Positions 45,944 to 58,486 of a stretch of DNA of 64,000 nt are shown one piece after another. Made by a program: the position numbers and the translations under genes. The stretch comes from Monomorium pharaonis. Lineage: Eukaryota; Arthropoda; Insecta; Hymenoptera; Formicidae. The stretch covers positions 35,077,132 to 35,141,131 of the forward strand of contig NC_050467.1 of NCBI RefSeq assembly GCF_013373865.1, given 5' to 3'. Position 1 is the stretch's first letter. Each line of letters begins with the position of its first letter. Under the pieces are notes generated by a model. The model searched no databases and was not told the DNA's origin. It saw only the letters and a program-made list of their open reading frames with translations.

Positions 45944-48900
45944 TCACACACACACCGAAAGCCCTTCTCCCGCACCCACCCTGTCGGTAGGGATGTCCTA
46001 AACAGAAGGGTATAGAAATGTACGGTGTATAACTTTACGGTGTACAACTTTGCGGTGTACAAAATTCTTGTGTTCAAATAAACCGTGTCCATCCGTGTAC
46101 ATTAGTTTGTGTCCATTTGCAACGTGTCCATCTGCACTGTGTCCAAGTGAGCTACTCCCACTTGAGCATAATAAAATGTTTCATGGCAAAAATTTGCCTT
46201 TTTCTGGTTTTTTAGGTCAAGTCCTAAATGACAAAGATCTTTGTCATAGGTTCTTAAGGGATTAAAGAATAGTCTCAACCTCGTGGTACGCATTGCGAAT
46301 GTGAATTGGATTTAAATTTTAAATCATTAAATATGGACTCTTTGTACTACAAATTAACAATTTACTGTCTACAAATTCAATTTTCTATTTGCTTGTCGTA
46401 TATAATTATGTTTATGCTACAGAGGATGTTAAAAAGATAAAGGCCATTTTTGGTCTGCTAGTGTAACGTGAAAATGTATTAGAGGATTATTATTTAAGAA
46501 AGGAAAGTGACATTTATTTTATCCTGAAGAACATAATAACAATCATTTAACGTAATAACAATAATTTTATACAACCTTAACACATCATCAACATTCAATA
46601 ATTATTTGTGACATATGTTTATGCAATAGCTATTTTAATTTGATACTATAAAATATATGAAATTACATCACAACAAAATTATTTTTTAAATAAGAACAAA
46701 AAGTTCTTTTTTTTTAATATAAAAATGATAGGAGAAAATATGTAAAAATTTGGAATAAATATTTATATAGACTAGAAAATTTGTATTTTATATTATTACT
46801 TTTTTATATTAAAAAGTTATATTTAATAGTTGTATTTAATGATTCTGTAATATAGTGTTTCAAAATTTTTTGCATAATCAAATACGTTATAGTGCAATTC
46901 TTGAAAAATTATATGCAACAAAATTTAAAATTAAGAAAAAAAAAAGAATTTAAAGCGAATAAAAGGATAATAGTGAAGCAAAAATTTAGCGTGTGCATTT
47001 TTTTATTATTGTATTATACTTAATTTTATTATTGTATTGTATTATACTAAAAATTTTTGTATTTGGTTTATTTGTATTTGTATCTTGCTTTTACCGTCGC
47101 TCGAAAACAGTATTTTATTTACAAGGCCTTTAATAAATTATATGCTTATGGAGTGGAGGCATTTAAGAACTCCTTATTCTTGCAATTACATAACTGTATT
47201 TTGCCCATCATCCTGTAACGTTGCTACACCGATCTTTTTAATGTCCTTATTTCTTATCATAAGAAATACGAATGTGTTTGACATATATCTGCTTAAATCT
47301 TAAACAGTTAAAATTTCTATTGTATAGTTTATTACTAGTAATTGCAATTTACTTGCGGAGTATTATAATATTTAACATATTACGCATATTGATAACAGGT
47401 TATATTAAACAATTTTACTGAAAATGGAAATATATATTAAATACATTTCTTATAACAAAAGGTGCGTTAAAAAGATTGGTGTAACAATGGACTTTACAGA
47501 CACAGGATGATAGGCTATATATAACTAACAATATTGCAAAATACTCTTTGGCGCCTTGGGCAGGTCAAGATTTAGACAGCTTTAACATCTTTTTTGTATT
47601 TATTCTTTATCTCGTTCTACGAAATAAGAAAGCGTTTTAGTTTCTAAGCTAGGTTTAAATTACATTTATTATTATTATTTTTTTTTTTTTCAGAATCTTT
47701 TGGCCTTACGAGACCAGAAGACACAGAATCGGATAAATAAACACTTAAAAGTGTGTAAAGCGGCGAACAAGTCGGTGATTGAGGATGCCATTGATAGTGA
47801 AAACACGGCTATTACTATTGCAGGTAATATTATATATAACTTTACATAAGAGTAACTTTGAAAACAAATTGTAGTTTGTCCTTAACATCTTTGAATCAAT
47901 TTTGAAACGTGATTTTTTTCCTTATCAAAATTTTGTTCTAAGTTTAAGTTTTTTTTTTATAAGAAGAAATAGTTGGTGAATCACGAGATGCTGTTACGTC
48001 GTAATCTTGATGATAATTTTCTTATTTTTGAATTAATGCATTTAAGCACTTTACTCAAGGAATGGAGTTGTGCAAATTTAAGATTACTCGAGAGAGGAAG
48101 AATTGGATAATGGTTTGGAAGAATTATTGGAAATTCGGTTTTGAAAAGGTTGTGAAGTTTATACGCAAATTTGCATCGATATGCTAAGGATGATTTTATA
48201 ATTAGGAAATGTGAATTAATTTATATTTTATTGAGTTTGTACGCGGGTTTGGATATTATACTTGATTGCTTATATTTTAATAATTGCTCCAATTATTGGA
48301 ATAAAAGAAAAATATTTTAATTTGAATTAACCCATTAACGCCCAAATGGTTATTTTATTTTCTTTGTGTTTAACGTCAGTTTTTAAGCATAAAATAGTAG
48401 AATATTTTAATAAGAATACAATTTCTTATTGAGGTAATGGTAAAATTTTTTGGTAAGAATACAATAGGTTTTGGGATTGTTTTTCAAGATGCCGTTGTCG
48501 GAATTTTATTTTGTTAACAAGAAAATCTAATATGGCGCCTCGAACGGAAAAACTACTGAAAAAAATTAGTATTTTTTAATGAAAAACATTAATTTTACGT
48601 TTGAAAACGTTTTTGTGATACTTCCAGAAGTGCTTAATTGGTGGCCTTAATAATAAATTTGTACTTCAAGAATGTGCATTCAAAATTTTTTAATTTATTA
48701 TGGCCGATTTAAAATGGCGACTGAAGTATCAAACACCTCAAAATTTTAACTTTTTATTATTTCATAGAATTCAAGTAAATAATTATTTTTAATTCTCGAA
48801 GTAATGTATATCATGTCTCTTCAGTAGTATTTGATCATATCTAAAAATCTCAAAATGGCAGATCTAATATGGCGACCAAAATTTAATATTAAAATATCTT

Positions 48901-51900
48901 GATTTTTGGACATCTCCAATGAAAGCTGAGATATTAATTTTTCAAATTACGCGAATGAGAGCGCGCTCTGCGCACCGAGGGAAGGACTCGAGCCGCTCGA
49001 GCCATAGCACGGCCCACTGTGTCAAGCATTGGCTGCCGGCGGCGAGGGGGAAGGAGGAGAACCGCGGCGAGACACAGGTAGCGGCGCGCTTCTCCTTCCT
49101 CCCCCTCCCTCCGCCACCGGCAGCCAATGCTTGACATGGTGGGCCGTGCTATGGCTCTAGCGGCTCGAGTCCTTCCCTCGGCACGCGTGTGCTCTCATTC
49201 GCGTAATTTGAAAAATTAATATCTCGACTATCATTGGAAATAATCAACAACTGTGGTAGGCTTTTATGTCCACCTTGATCTTGTCTATCTTCCCATGAAG
49301 ACTTTCATACCACATATGAGACACCCGTATATACATGTGTATATATGTATACAGAATGCGAAACCAATATTTTATATATATATATATATATTCCATTTTT
49401 ATGGTCACCATATTAGTTTTGTATTCTGTATATACTGTCCCTTGCGGGAAAGCCGCGACAAGAAAAAAAAAACTAACAAGGAAATTTCGCGAACCCGAAA
49501 ATTCTGATTTTAATAAAACTTGGCATAAATGTAGATAGGGTAAATACATAAATTTAGAAATTTTTGCTTGAGCTTATAAACGGTTTAAAGGGTTGAAACC
49601 ACCCTTTAAAAGTTGGGGGTTTTTGTCTTTTTTCGATGTATCTTGTAAACTAAACAAAATATCAAAAGATGTTTTATACATAAGTTTTACAGCATAAATA
49701 CTTCTGTTTAACTATGCTATTTATTTTTTAAAGAAAATTTTTTTTGAAAAAAAAAATTTTTTTTTTAATAAATAGCATAGTTAAATATAGATATTTATAC
49801 TGTAAAACTTTTGTATAAAACATCTTTTGATATCTTGTTTGATTTATGAAATATATCGAGAAAAAGCAAAAATGTCTTTATCTTTGAAGGGTAGTTTCAA
49901 TCCTTTAAACTGTTTATAAGCCTAAACGAAAAATTTCTAAATTCATGTATTTACCATCTCTACATTTCATGCCAAGTTTCATTAAAATCAGAATTTTTGT
50001 GTTTGCGAGGTTTTGTTATTAGATCTTTACTTTTATTTTTATTTCGTAGAATTTTTAAAATTTTTTAATTAAAAAAAATTTTTTAATAAAAAAGTTTGCA
50101 GATAAAATTTTATAATTTGAAGTTTTAACTGCAAATTTGCAAAGAGCGATCTCAAAAACTTACAGTAACATGTCAATTAGAAGAAAACAGTAAGCACAAA
50201 AAGACATGAAAGGGTTAATGTGTTTAATGTTAATTAATATTATTGATTATCTACTCTTGTCTTTGTCATGAAAAGGCGGAGCGATTCATATAGCACAATA
50301 TTGATTTTAATTTATCTGTTCAATGAAGAACGTTTAGGAAGGAATGGGGTACATTTTTAACACAGTATGACGTTTGAGGTGGAAAAAATAGGTATATTGT
50401 TTTAGAGTTAATAAAAAATATCGATAAAATTAATAACGAATTTGTATTTTGTAATTTAGATAATCCTAGTCTGAATGATTCTTGTAGTTTTAGACATTTT
50501 AAGTAAACTTGTAAGTTGTTTTTAATAGAAAGGACTTCTAGACGCACGCCGCGTCTTGGTACAGTGTTGCATGCGCCGTTTCGCAAACGTTGCAATTTGT
50601 ATCATCAGGGCTAGGAACTCCGATACTAAGCTCTATTAGATTGTGACCGTCCTTATATACCCTTTATCTTACAAGGGAAGGTCACGGTGTGATGATGATC
50701 GATTTTGATGAAACTTATTCTATCGATATATTATGTCAATCAAATTATGTTACTAGGTAAAAGAATAATCGGAACTTAACCGTTTGCGAGAACATCGTAA
50801 TTACACTATATTAATTACACTATATTTTCTACTAACAAAGAGACACAGGAGTGTGATAATAATCGATTTGGATAAAACTTATTCTATCGATATATTATCA
50901 TGTCACGTGTTACTGGGTAAAAGGATAATTGGAACTACTCAAGCGTCCGCGAGAAAATCGTAATTACGAACGCTGTATCAACCTAAAGAAGAGAACGTTT
51001 CAGCGAAAAGCGCGAAGCACAGCGGCTGCGTGCTAGACTCGTAATTTTGACATTTGTAGTACTGTGACTCGTATATGAGTCAGAAATCTGGGGAATTTGA
51101 AGAAGAATTTTGACATTACGGGTTCAACTCTCGATAAGCAACTTTTTATTCTTGAATTAAAAAATTTTTTTTAACAACATACGATTTTTTAACATAAAAT
51201 TAATATAATTAATACATTATAATTATTTATTTTATAAAAGTGCATTTTTTTCTTTGCCTGATAAATTTGTTATATATTCTATAGAATGGCTGGAAGTTAA
51301 TAAATGTAATTGTGAATTTAAACAGTAATGACATATTAAAAAAATTTTTTTTATTTAAGAAAAAAGCTATTCATCGAGACTTGAACCTGCAATGTCAAAA
51401 TTATGAGTCTAGTACGCTGCCGCTGTGCTACGCGTTTTTTGCCGAATTGTTCTCTTCTTTGGATTAATATAGTATAGTTACGATGTTCTCGCAAACGGTT
51501 GAGTTGCGATTATCCTTTTACCTAGTAACATAATTTGATTGACATAATATGTCGATATAATAAGTTTCATCAAAATCAATTATTATCACATCGTGACCTC
51601 TCCTTTTAGTGATAGAAGGAAGAATGGGGAGAAAGAGGCGGTCCAATGTTTTGATTTATTAAAAAACCAGGAGGACAGTGTGTCAAATCATGGTTAAGAT
51701 TATTGGGAGGATGTTTCAAAATTTCTAGACTTTTACGATGTAATCTTGAGAAGGGGCTTACATTGTAGCTTCTTCGTATCACATGTAGTCTTCATCCAGT
51801 GTTCGGCTAAGGATGATTGAGAAAAATGACCGTACTTGATATATCGTTAATAAAATAACATATTAGCCAGGATTTGAACTTTTAAACCAGCAAAAGATAT

Positions 51901-54900
51901 TAAATTGCTAGTCAATTTAATTTGTAATAGGACGCCTTTACTGAATGATGGGAGATCCAAGTTTAAACTCTGGATGAGGTGTTATTTTCGCAATAATTTT
52001 TTTTCTTTTTTTTCTGGGATTTGATTAACCCTCGGTTGTCACACTGAGTACGGTGTATTCATGCGTCAAAAGATATTAAATTGCTAGTTAATTTAATTTG
52101 TAATATTACATATTCCAGTGAAAAACTACTGTGAGATTAATGAATTTGTCGGCGCGCAGTATATGCTGATGATTGTAAATTTAAGGAATTATACGCGAAT
52201 ATCTACAGTTGGCTCGTACAGGCAATATTAAACATACATATTTCTTATTTAAAAATTAATTGGCAGTAAAGAATTTTCTATTGGGTATTGTAGTTAATAC
52301 CCCAAATTACAAAACGCATCCATGTGAGTTTTTTGAGAAGGAGAAAAGTAGAGATAAGGTATATATATTTTATATATATATGGAAGATATAAGCATTTGA
52401 GTACAAGGAGAGAAGGAACTTGGATAAATTACTTAAAATTGGATGAAAGGATTATCACAAAGATGTATTTGTTGAAACAGAAGGCGTGTTTGGAGAGAAG
52501 GCTCAAAGGGAGGAATAAAGAGTGTTTTTATATGTTTAATTTTTTTTCGGGAAGATATTTGTCGTTTTTTTCGCATTATCCTCGTTGTCACAAAATAGGA
52601 ACAATCTATAGTCTAATAGATAGAGCAGTTATGTTGTCAGATCCATTTTTTTGCCAAAAAAATCTAAAATTTTGCTTCAATATATTACTAGACAACGGTT
52701 ATCCACTAGATCTTGTTTTTCATGAAATTAATAACAGACTTAAGAAACATTTTAATAATCAAGTGGAACTCACAGACTCTCAAACTAATCAGGCTAAAAC
52801 TGAAAGTCAACGCATAAAGAAAAAGTATTTTGTATTACCTTATATCAGACACATATCTGAAACAGCTTCAGCTTTTGTTAACAAAGATTTGTTTATGGTT
52901 GACTTTCGGTGCCTCAATAAATTGAACATGTTTATCAGGGTGCAGAAGGACATAACCGATATAAATCTAATGAATAATATTGTCTATAAAATATGCTGTA
53001 AAAATTGTAACGCGTCATATGTAGGACAGACAAAGAGACATTTAAGTACCAGGATTAAAGAACATGCGAATAATTTTAAATTGGAATCGTCGAGACACTC
53101 CGTGGTAACAGAACACATGCTAAAAAATAACCACGTGTTTGATTGGAATAACGTTAAAATATTATATTCTGAATCAAGATACCAAAAAAGGTTAATTTCA
53201 GAAATGATTTATATTAAGGAGCAAGTTAATGGCATCAATTTACAGAAGGACACGGAGTGTCTTGACAATTCTTATTATTGTTTGTTTCACATTTTGTCGA
53301 AAATGACTAACGGAAAATAAGTCTTGCTCATTCTGCCTCTGACTACCGAACGTTACACTTGTCTCTAGCGCTTTGTCGAATACTCTGTGTGTTGTTGCTC
53401 TTTTTAATATTGTGTTTTAAGATCTGCGATTAACATATATAAGTTTACAGTTTTCTGCAATACGCATACCAGTTTATGTTATTCATAACACCATCCATCG
53501 TCTTTAATCTTATAAATTTATTTTAATATGAAAACCGACTTACGAAAAAATTTCATTATTTTTCATTTTATTATTCATTTAATTATATTATTGATTGGTT
53601 TACGTTTTTATTTATTGTGACATAATTTGATACGCAATGAACTGTTTTATGGTTGTTCAATGGTCATCTTGTTTAACTGTTTAATTATATTTTCGTGTCC
53701 ATCATTTCATTTGTGTTTTAAGTTCATACATATTGATAATGTATTATGACTGAAGAAGACTAAGTATAGTCGAAATGTTTCTTTAACACAGTGTTATTAA
53801 TTGCGTTTATAATTATATAATGTTTATCTAATTAATTATAATGTATTAAGAAAATTTATCTTGGCTCGATACATTGACCTGTTTATCATATTGTTTTTGC
53901 TTAGCATTAACGAGCCCTTTATACTTGTTTGTATTGTTGTTAATTACTTGAATTATTTTAAAATATTATTCAACAAAACATAAGTTGATTTAATTACGAT
54001 ATAAATAATATTAGATAATATTATTATCCCCTAATAAAAGATTAAAATAATTTATTAATCTTTTTTAATCTCATTCTCTACCGAAGATTAAAACATCGAG
54101 GATGCGCTAAAATATTTTTGATTATAAAGTTTTATTTTTTGTATTTTGTGTTTATTATCTTTTGTTTTTTATTTTTTAAAATTTTTGGAACTTTTAACAT
54201 TTCAGCTTTCTCTTACTTATTTCTATATTCTGGTTAATTGAAAAATAAATCAATTTGGATAATTATGTAGTTATACGGAGCCACGTTCGATTTCAATGTC
54301 TTTTACATATGTTATCAAGGTCATTATCCTGAGTAATGTTGTGATGATGACCTTGATAACATATGTATAGGATATTGAAATCGAAGGTGGCTCTGTATAA
54401 CTACATAATTACCATCAGCTTGTTATGTTATACTCTTCAAGTTGATTTATTTTTATATATGTACATCATTAAAACTTCTGTAATTAAACTATGTTTTTGC
54501 TTCATTTTTAAGATGTTTTCTAAGCGTTACAAAATTTTAAACAATTTTATTGTATTCGGATAACCTACATAACAATATTTCTTTTATTTATATCTTATTT
54601 ATATTTATTTATATTTATATTTGGGGACAAAAATCAGCCTTTTTAAAAACATTTTCTTTTAATTAGCCAAAAATTGTTATTTATATTTTTATAAAGAAAA
54701 ATAAAAAACTTTGGTCTTACAAATTTAAAATAAATTAATTTTTTTTATATTTTAAATAAATATTTTATAAATTTTTTATTTAATCTATTTTTAATATTAA
54801 AAAGTAACAGAAAGAGTAAAAAATCCAACAAATTACCTTCAATTGCTACTTAGCCGCTTGTTTGATCTTTTCTTCATGTAATTTTATGTAATTAGTTTAG

Positions 54901-57240
54901 ATAAAATAAGAAGGGAATTTAGACATTGATAGAAAAATAAGAAGCAGAAAGGCGGAAACCAATTAGAACTTGCGTTAGTAATAGACTATATAACAGAAAG
55001 TTTTTCAATAGCATGAGTTTCTACTAGCCTTTTATTAGCATGAATTCTGATTGATTTTTTGTTTTTTATTTATTTTTGTCAAAGTCTAAATGTGTCCTGA
55101 AGTCTGATGTGATGATGCTTATTATGCTTTTTACTTTTTTATATGTGTTAGATTGCATATGAGTATAACAAAACATTTGTTATTAGATTGATATGATATT
55201 AATGTGATATTAATGATTATGTATACAATTAGAAAAGTTGGTAATTCTGCACGATAAAGGCGACTTCACCGATTTCAATGACCTTGATATATGTTGTCAG
55301 GGTCATTATTTTAAACAACTTTTCCCTACATATGTTATCACCGCTCGGTCTTAATTTTTAAGTTATACACAAAAATTTATTAACAAAAAAAGCACGCACG
55401 CACGCACGTACGCACGCGCGAAGGGGGGAGAAATGCGCAAAAGTACGGTGCGTATTTTGTTGAGAAATAACTATGTCAGTTAAGTCACAATTTATTATTT
55501 CTCGTTATAGAATTCAAAAAGAACATTATGTAGGATATTTAGCAAAATTTCTATTTCGACGTTGTTATAATTTTCATGAACGTATTGATGATTTTTGATA
55601 TTATGGCAACTATGTATACATCTCTGAAGAATAAAACTTATAAAAATTATATTCTTTTGTTATTGTAAATGTTTTAGTTTCGTTTTGTGTGAAAAGTCGT
55701 GAAAGTTATAGAGTGGTATAGAGAACGCATAGGCGGGGGATCCACCATTTGAACTATTTTAGGAGAGCTCGCTTTACTTCATCATCAGGAATTTTTTTAA
55801 GGATTCAAACAGGTGGAAACAAAGTGGGAGCTGCATTTATTTTTCGACGTACTTCCATGTTGCATTTGTACTCCCATGCTGTATTTATCCCAGCATTTGA
55901 TACCTACTAAGCTTTGGCATAGAAGGATTTGTCATTGCGTCTGAGCTGTTCTGGGACAGTCTGCTTTATTTCGTCATCGGTGCTGAAATGGTGACCTCAG
56001 AGGAACTCCTTTTCGAGTGATTTCCACCAGTTTGGATCCCTACAGGAGTTCTTTTGAGGTTTTCGTTTCAGCATTGATGACGAAGTGAAGCAGGCTGCCG
56101 TAAAATGGTTCAGACGTGATGGTTGATCTTTCTATGCCGGGGCTTACCAGGCATTGGTTGGGCGCTGGGATGGATGAGTGGATGTAGCAGGGGAGTGTGT
56201 CGAAGGATAAATGCAAGTTTCCGCTCCTTGATATTGGTTCTTTTATTTTGCAAACTCAAAAGTCCTGGTTTGACTTGAATCACCCACGTACATGGCGAAA
56301 AATAATGTCATATCCTTCGATAGTCATTTATATTAATAATTATACATAATTATGTTAATATAATTGAATAATTGTTTAAAATGTCGAATATTAAAATTGT
56401 GAAAACTATGCCATGATCTTTGGTTCTTTTTTTACGTAATTCTTTTTCTGTAATTCGCCAACTGTTTTCTTGTGATTTAAAAACTAAGCTTTGGATAAAA
56501 TGATGAAGGACAAATTGTTTTAGAATTGATAGCACATATTAACTCTTTGAGTGGCAGTGGAAATTATATTCTTCTCATCTTTTTATCATTAATTTTCTCA
56601 ATATTTAACCTTTTTTTTACGTATCTTGATGTGGTTTTTTACCTTTTCGAGTGGCTAAGAGTTAATAATGATATTTTTAGTACTAATTGATATTTATTAT
56701 TTTTATTGTTATAAATAAATGAGTTGAAAAAAAGCCAATTTACATGACATAGTTCAGTTGGCGAAAAAAAAGTCTCATAAATACATTTGAAATGTACATG
56801 AATTTCGTGTTTTTTGTAGAATTCAAATCTACAGATTTTTTAAATTTAATATGGCGGACGAAAATTTAAAAATTTATTTCATTTACGTGAGGATCTGTAA
56901 TAAGGGGTTTTCGGGTTATGGTGATTCTGTATCTTAAGTAAGATTTTCGAAATTTAGGTTGGCAGATTTAACATGACAAAGAAAACATCGTAATTTTATT
57001 ATATTTTAGGATCCGCCATATATTGGATCCGCCATCTTGAATTTTGAAAATCTGACTTCAGATATGTAATCAGCGATCCTAAAAACTTCTAGATACAACA
57101 TTAAGAAAAGAAGTGGGTTTCAAACAATAATGTGCCACTCAAAGGATTAACAAACGATTATTTTAAATCCTGTATACAAATCTTCCTTTTAAACCGATAA
57201 AATAAGATGTATTTTATATTTATAAGATTAAGTTACACGT

Positions 57241-57315
<75 letters not shown>

Positions 57316-58390
57316 ACAAATATTTGGAATAAAATATAAAAATAAAGTTCCAAATGAGAATACTAAGAAGCTTTTATTTTATTTATTTATATTTATCTTT
57401 TTTTGTACAATATATCGCTTTCCGTATATATATTTGAAAAATTATGTACTTTTAAATAACATGAGAACGAATATAAAGTAGACATAAGTAGATTTATGTC
57501 ATGAAATTTATAAATTAATAAAATTATATAATGAGATACAAGTAAACTGATCAGCAAATTAATGAAATAAAACAATAAATAGCTTTGATAATGAAATAGC
57601 TTACATGATAATGAACTTAATGTCAGCTTGATTAATGGAAAAAATTTATCCATAATGGGCAACGTTTTTGCCCACAGGTTGTAATATATACGAGCAATAC
57701 ACACAATACATTATTTATCCATTTCATCCCAAATCGAGGCAGAGCAATTTGACAGTGGGTTTTCACAACGATGGATACTTTTAAGGTCAGCCATGTATAA
57801 TTCTGAAGTAATCTAGGTAACTTATAAGAAGTCGATGCTACAGCTATCTCGGTCTCTTTGTAATTTTTGTGAATTTTTTTCTAAATGATAGAGCTGTAAT
57901 TTTATTTATATACTCTTTGAAGAAAAAAGTTATGCGCAGATCTGAACTGTTATAACTTCGTGAAAAAAGTCGCACAACAATCTTTGTGAAGTTATTTGAA
58001 AGTAAAGACTTATTTTTTAAAATAATTCCAGGGAAATTATTGTGTGAGTTTATTTTTTTACGAAATTATATTAAAAATTGATACTTGTGCGCAATTTTTT
58101 AAATCAAAAAGTATATTTATGCTATTAATTGCAAGCTACATGTGCCTGTTGTTTCATTACGATATTTTTCTCTTGTCTCAAATAATCTTTATAAAAGCTT
58201 ATTTTTATAAGAATTTTAACTGTAATTAATAAACGTAATTTTATCAAAAATTTTTGATGTGCATTATCTTTAATGCGCATTTTAATATGTATATTTTGTA
58301 AAATTTTTTATTTTATTGATTATTTATACATTTTATTTTTTGATATTATACTGAATGTTATTTGAATGATGTAAAACGATGTTAAAAGTA

Positions 58391-58428
<38 letters not shown>

Positions 58429-58429
58429 T

Positions 58430-58486
<57 letters not shown>

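Larger units (their letters stand above)
41321..46261. mobile_element. possible 4.9-kb TTAA-flanked element holding satellite, LINE and minisatellite
   Basis: Left end TTAA-CTCTTTAAGGACC (41317-41333). The right end, reverse complemented, is TTAA-TCCCTTAAGAACC (TTAA 46262-46265). Both ends have the AAAATGGTGGAT...ATATGGCG-type motif a short way inside (41455-41488, and inverted at 45368-45396). No transposase. The ends are short, so this is a moderate call. Confidence 0.5.
48331..50214. mobile_element. possible TTAA-flanked composite (piggyBac-type left end)
   Basis: Left end TTAA-CCCATTAACGCCCAAATGG (TTAA 48327-48330), similar to CCCATTACTTTCCAAGCGG of the 35206 element. The right end GAAAGGG-TTAA (50215-50218) matches only in CCCNTT. 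It contains three ATATGGCG-type motifs (48521-48540, 48698-48720, 48851-48877), the GC-rich foldback and the second 540-bp palindrome. Confidence 0.4.
50693..51605. repeat. 900-bp foldback with tRNA-like sequences in both arms
   Basis: The outer arms share TATCGATATATTATGTCAAT, GAACATCGTAATTAC and AAAGAAGAGAAC and their inverses. The left part also contains a second diverged copy of the arm start (50860-50960). The tRNA-like segments are at 51010-51143 (+) and 51365-51433 (-). Confidence 0.75.

Noticed and set aside
45573..46092. Frames with CVRA and HART repeats
   Set aside because: Translations of the (CGCA)n microsatellite and flanking minisatellite; no start context or splice support.
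51365..51433. Functional initiator or elongator tRNA-Met
   Set aside because: Mismatched anticodon and acceptor stems, and a mirrored damaged copy in the same foldback; better explained as a repeat.
52397..52529. First 45 codons of the Penelope-like frame as part of the protein
   Set aside because: They do not resemble the family and precede the first recognisable block; probably flanking DNA that is open by chance.
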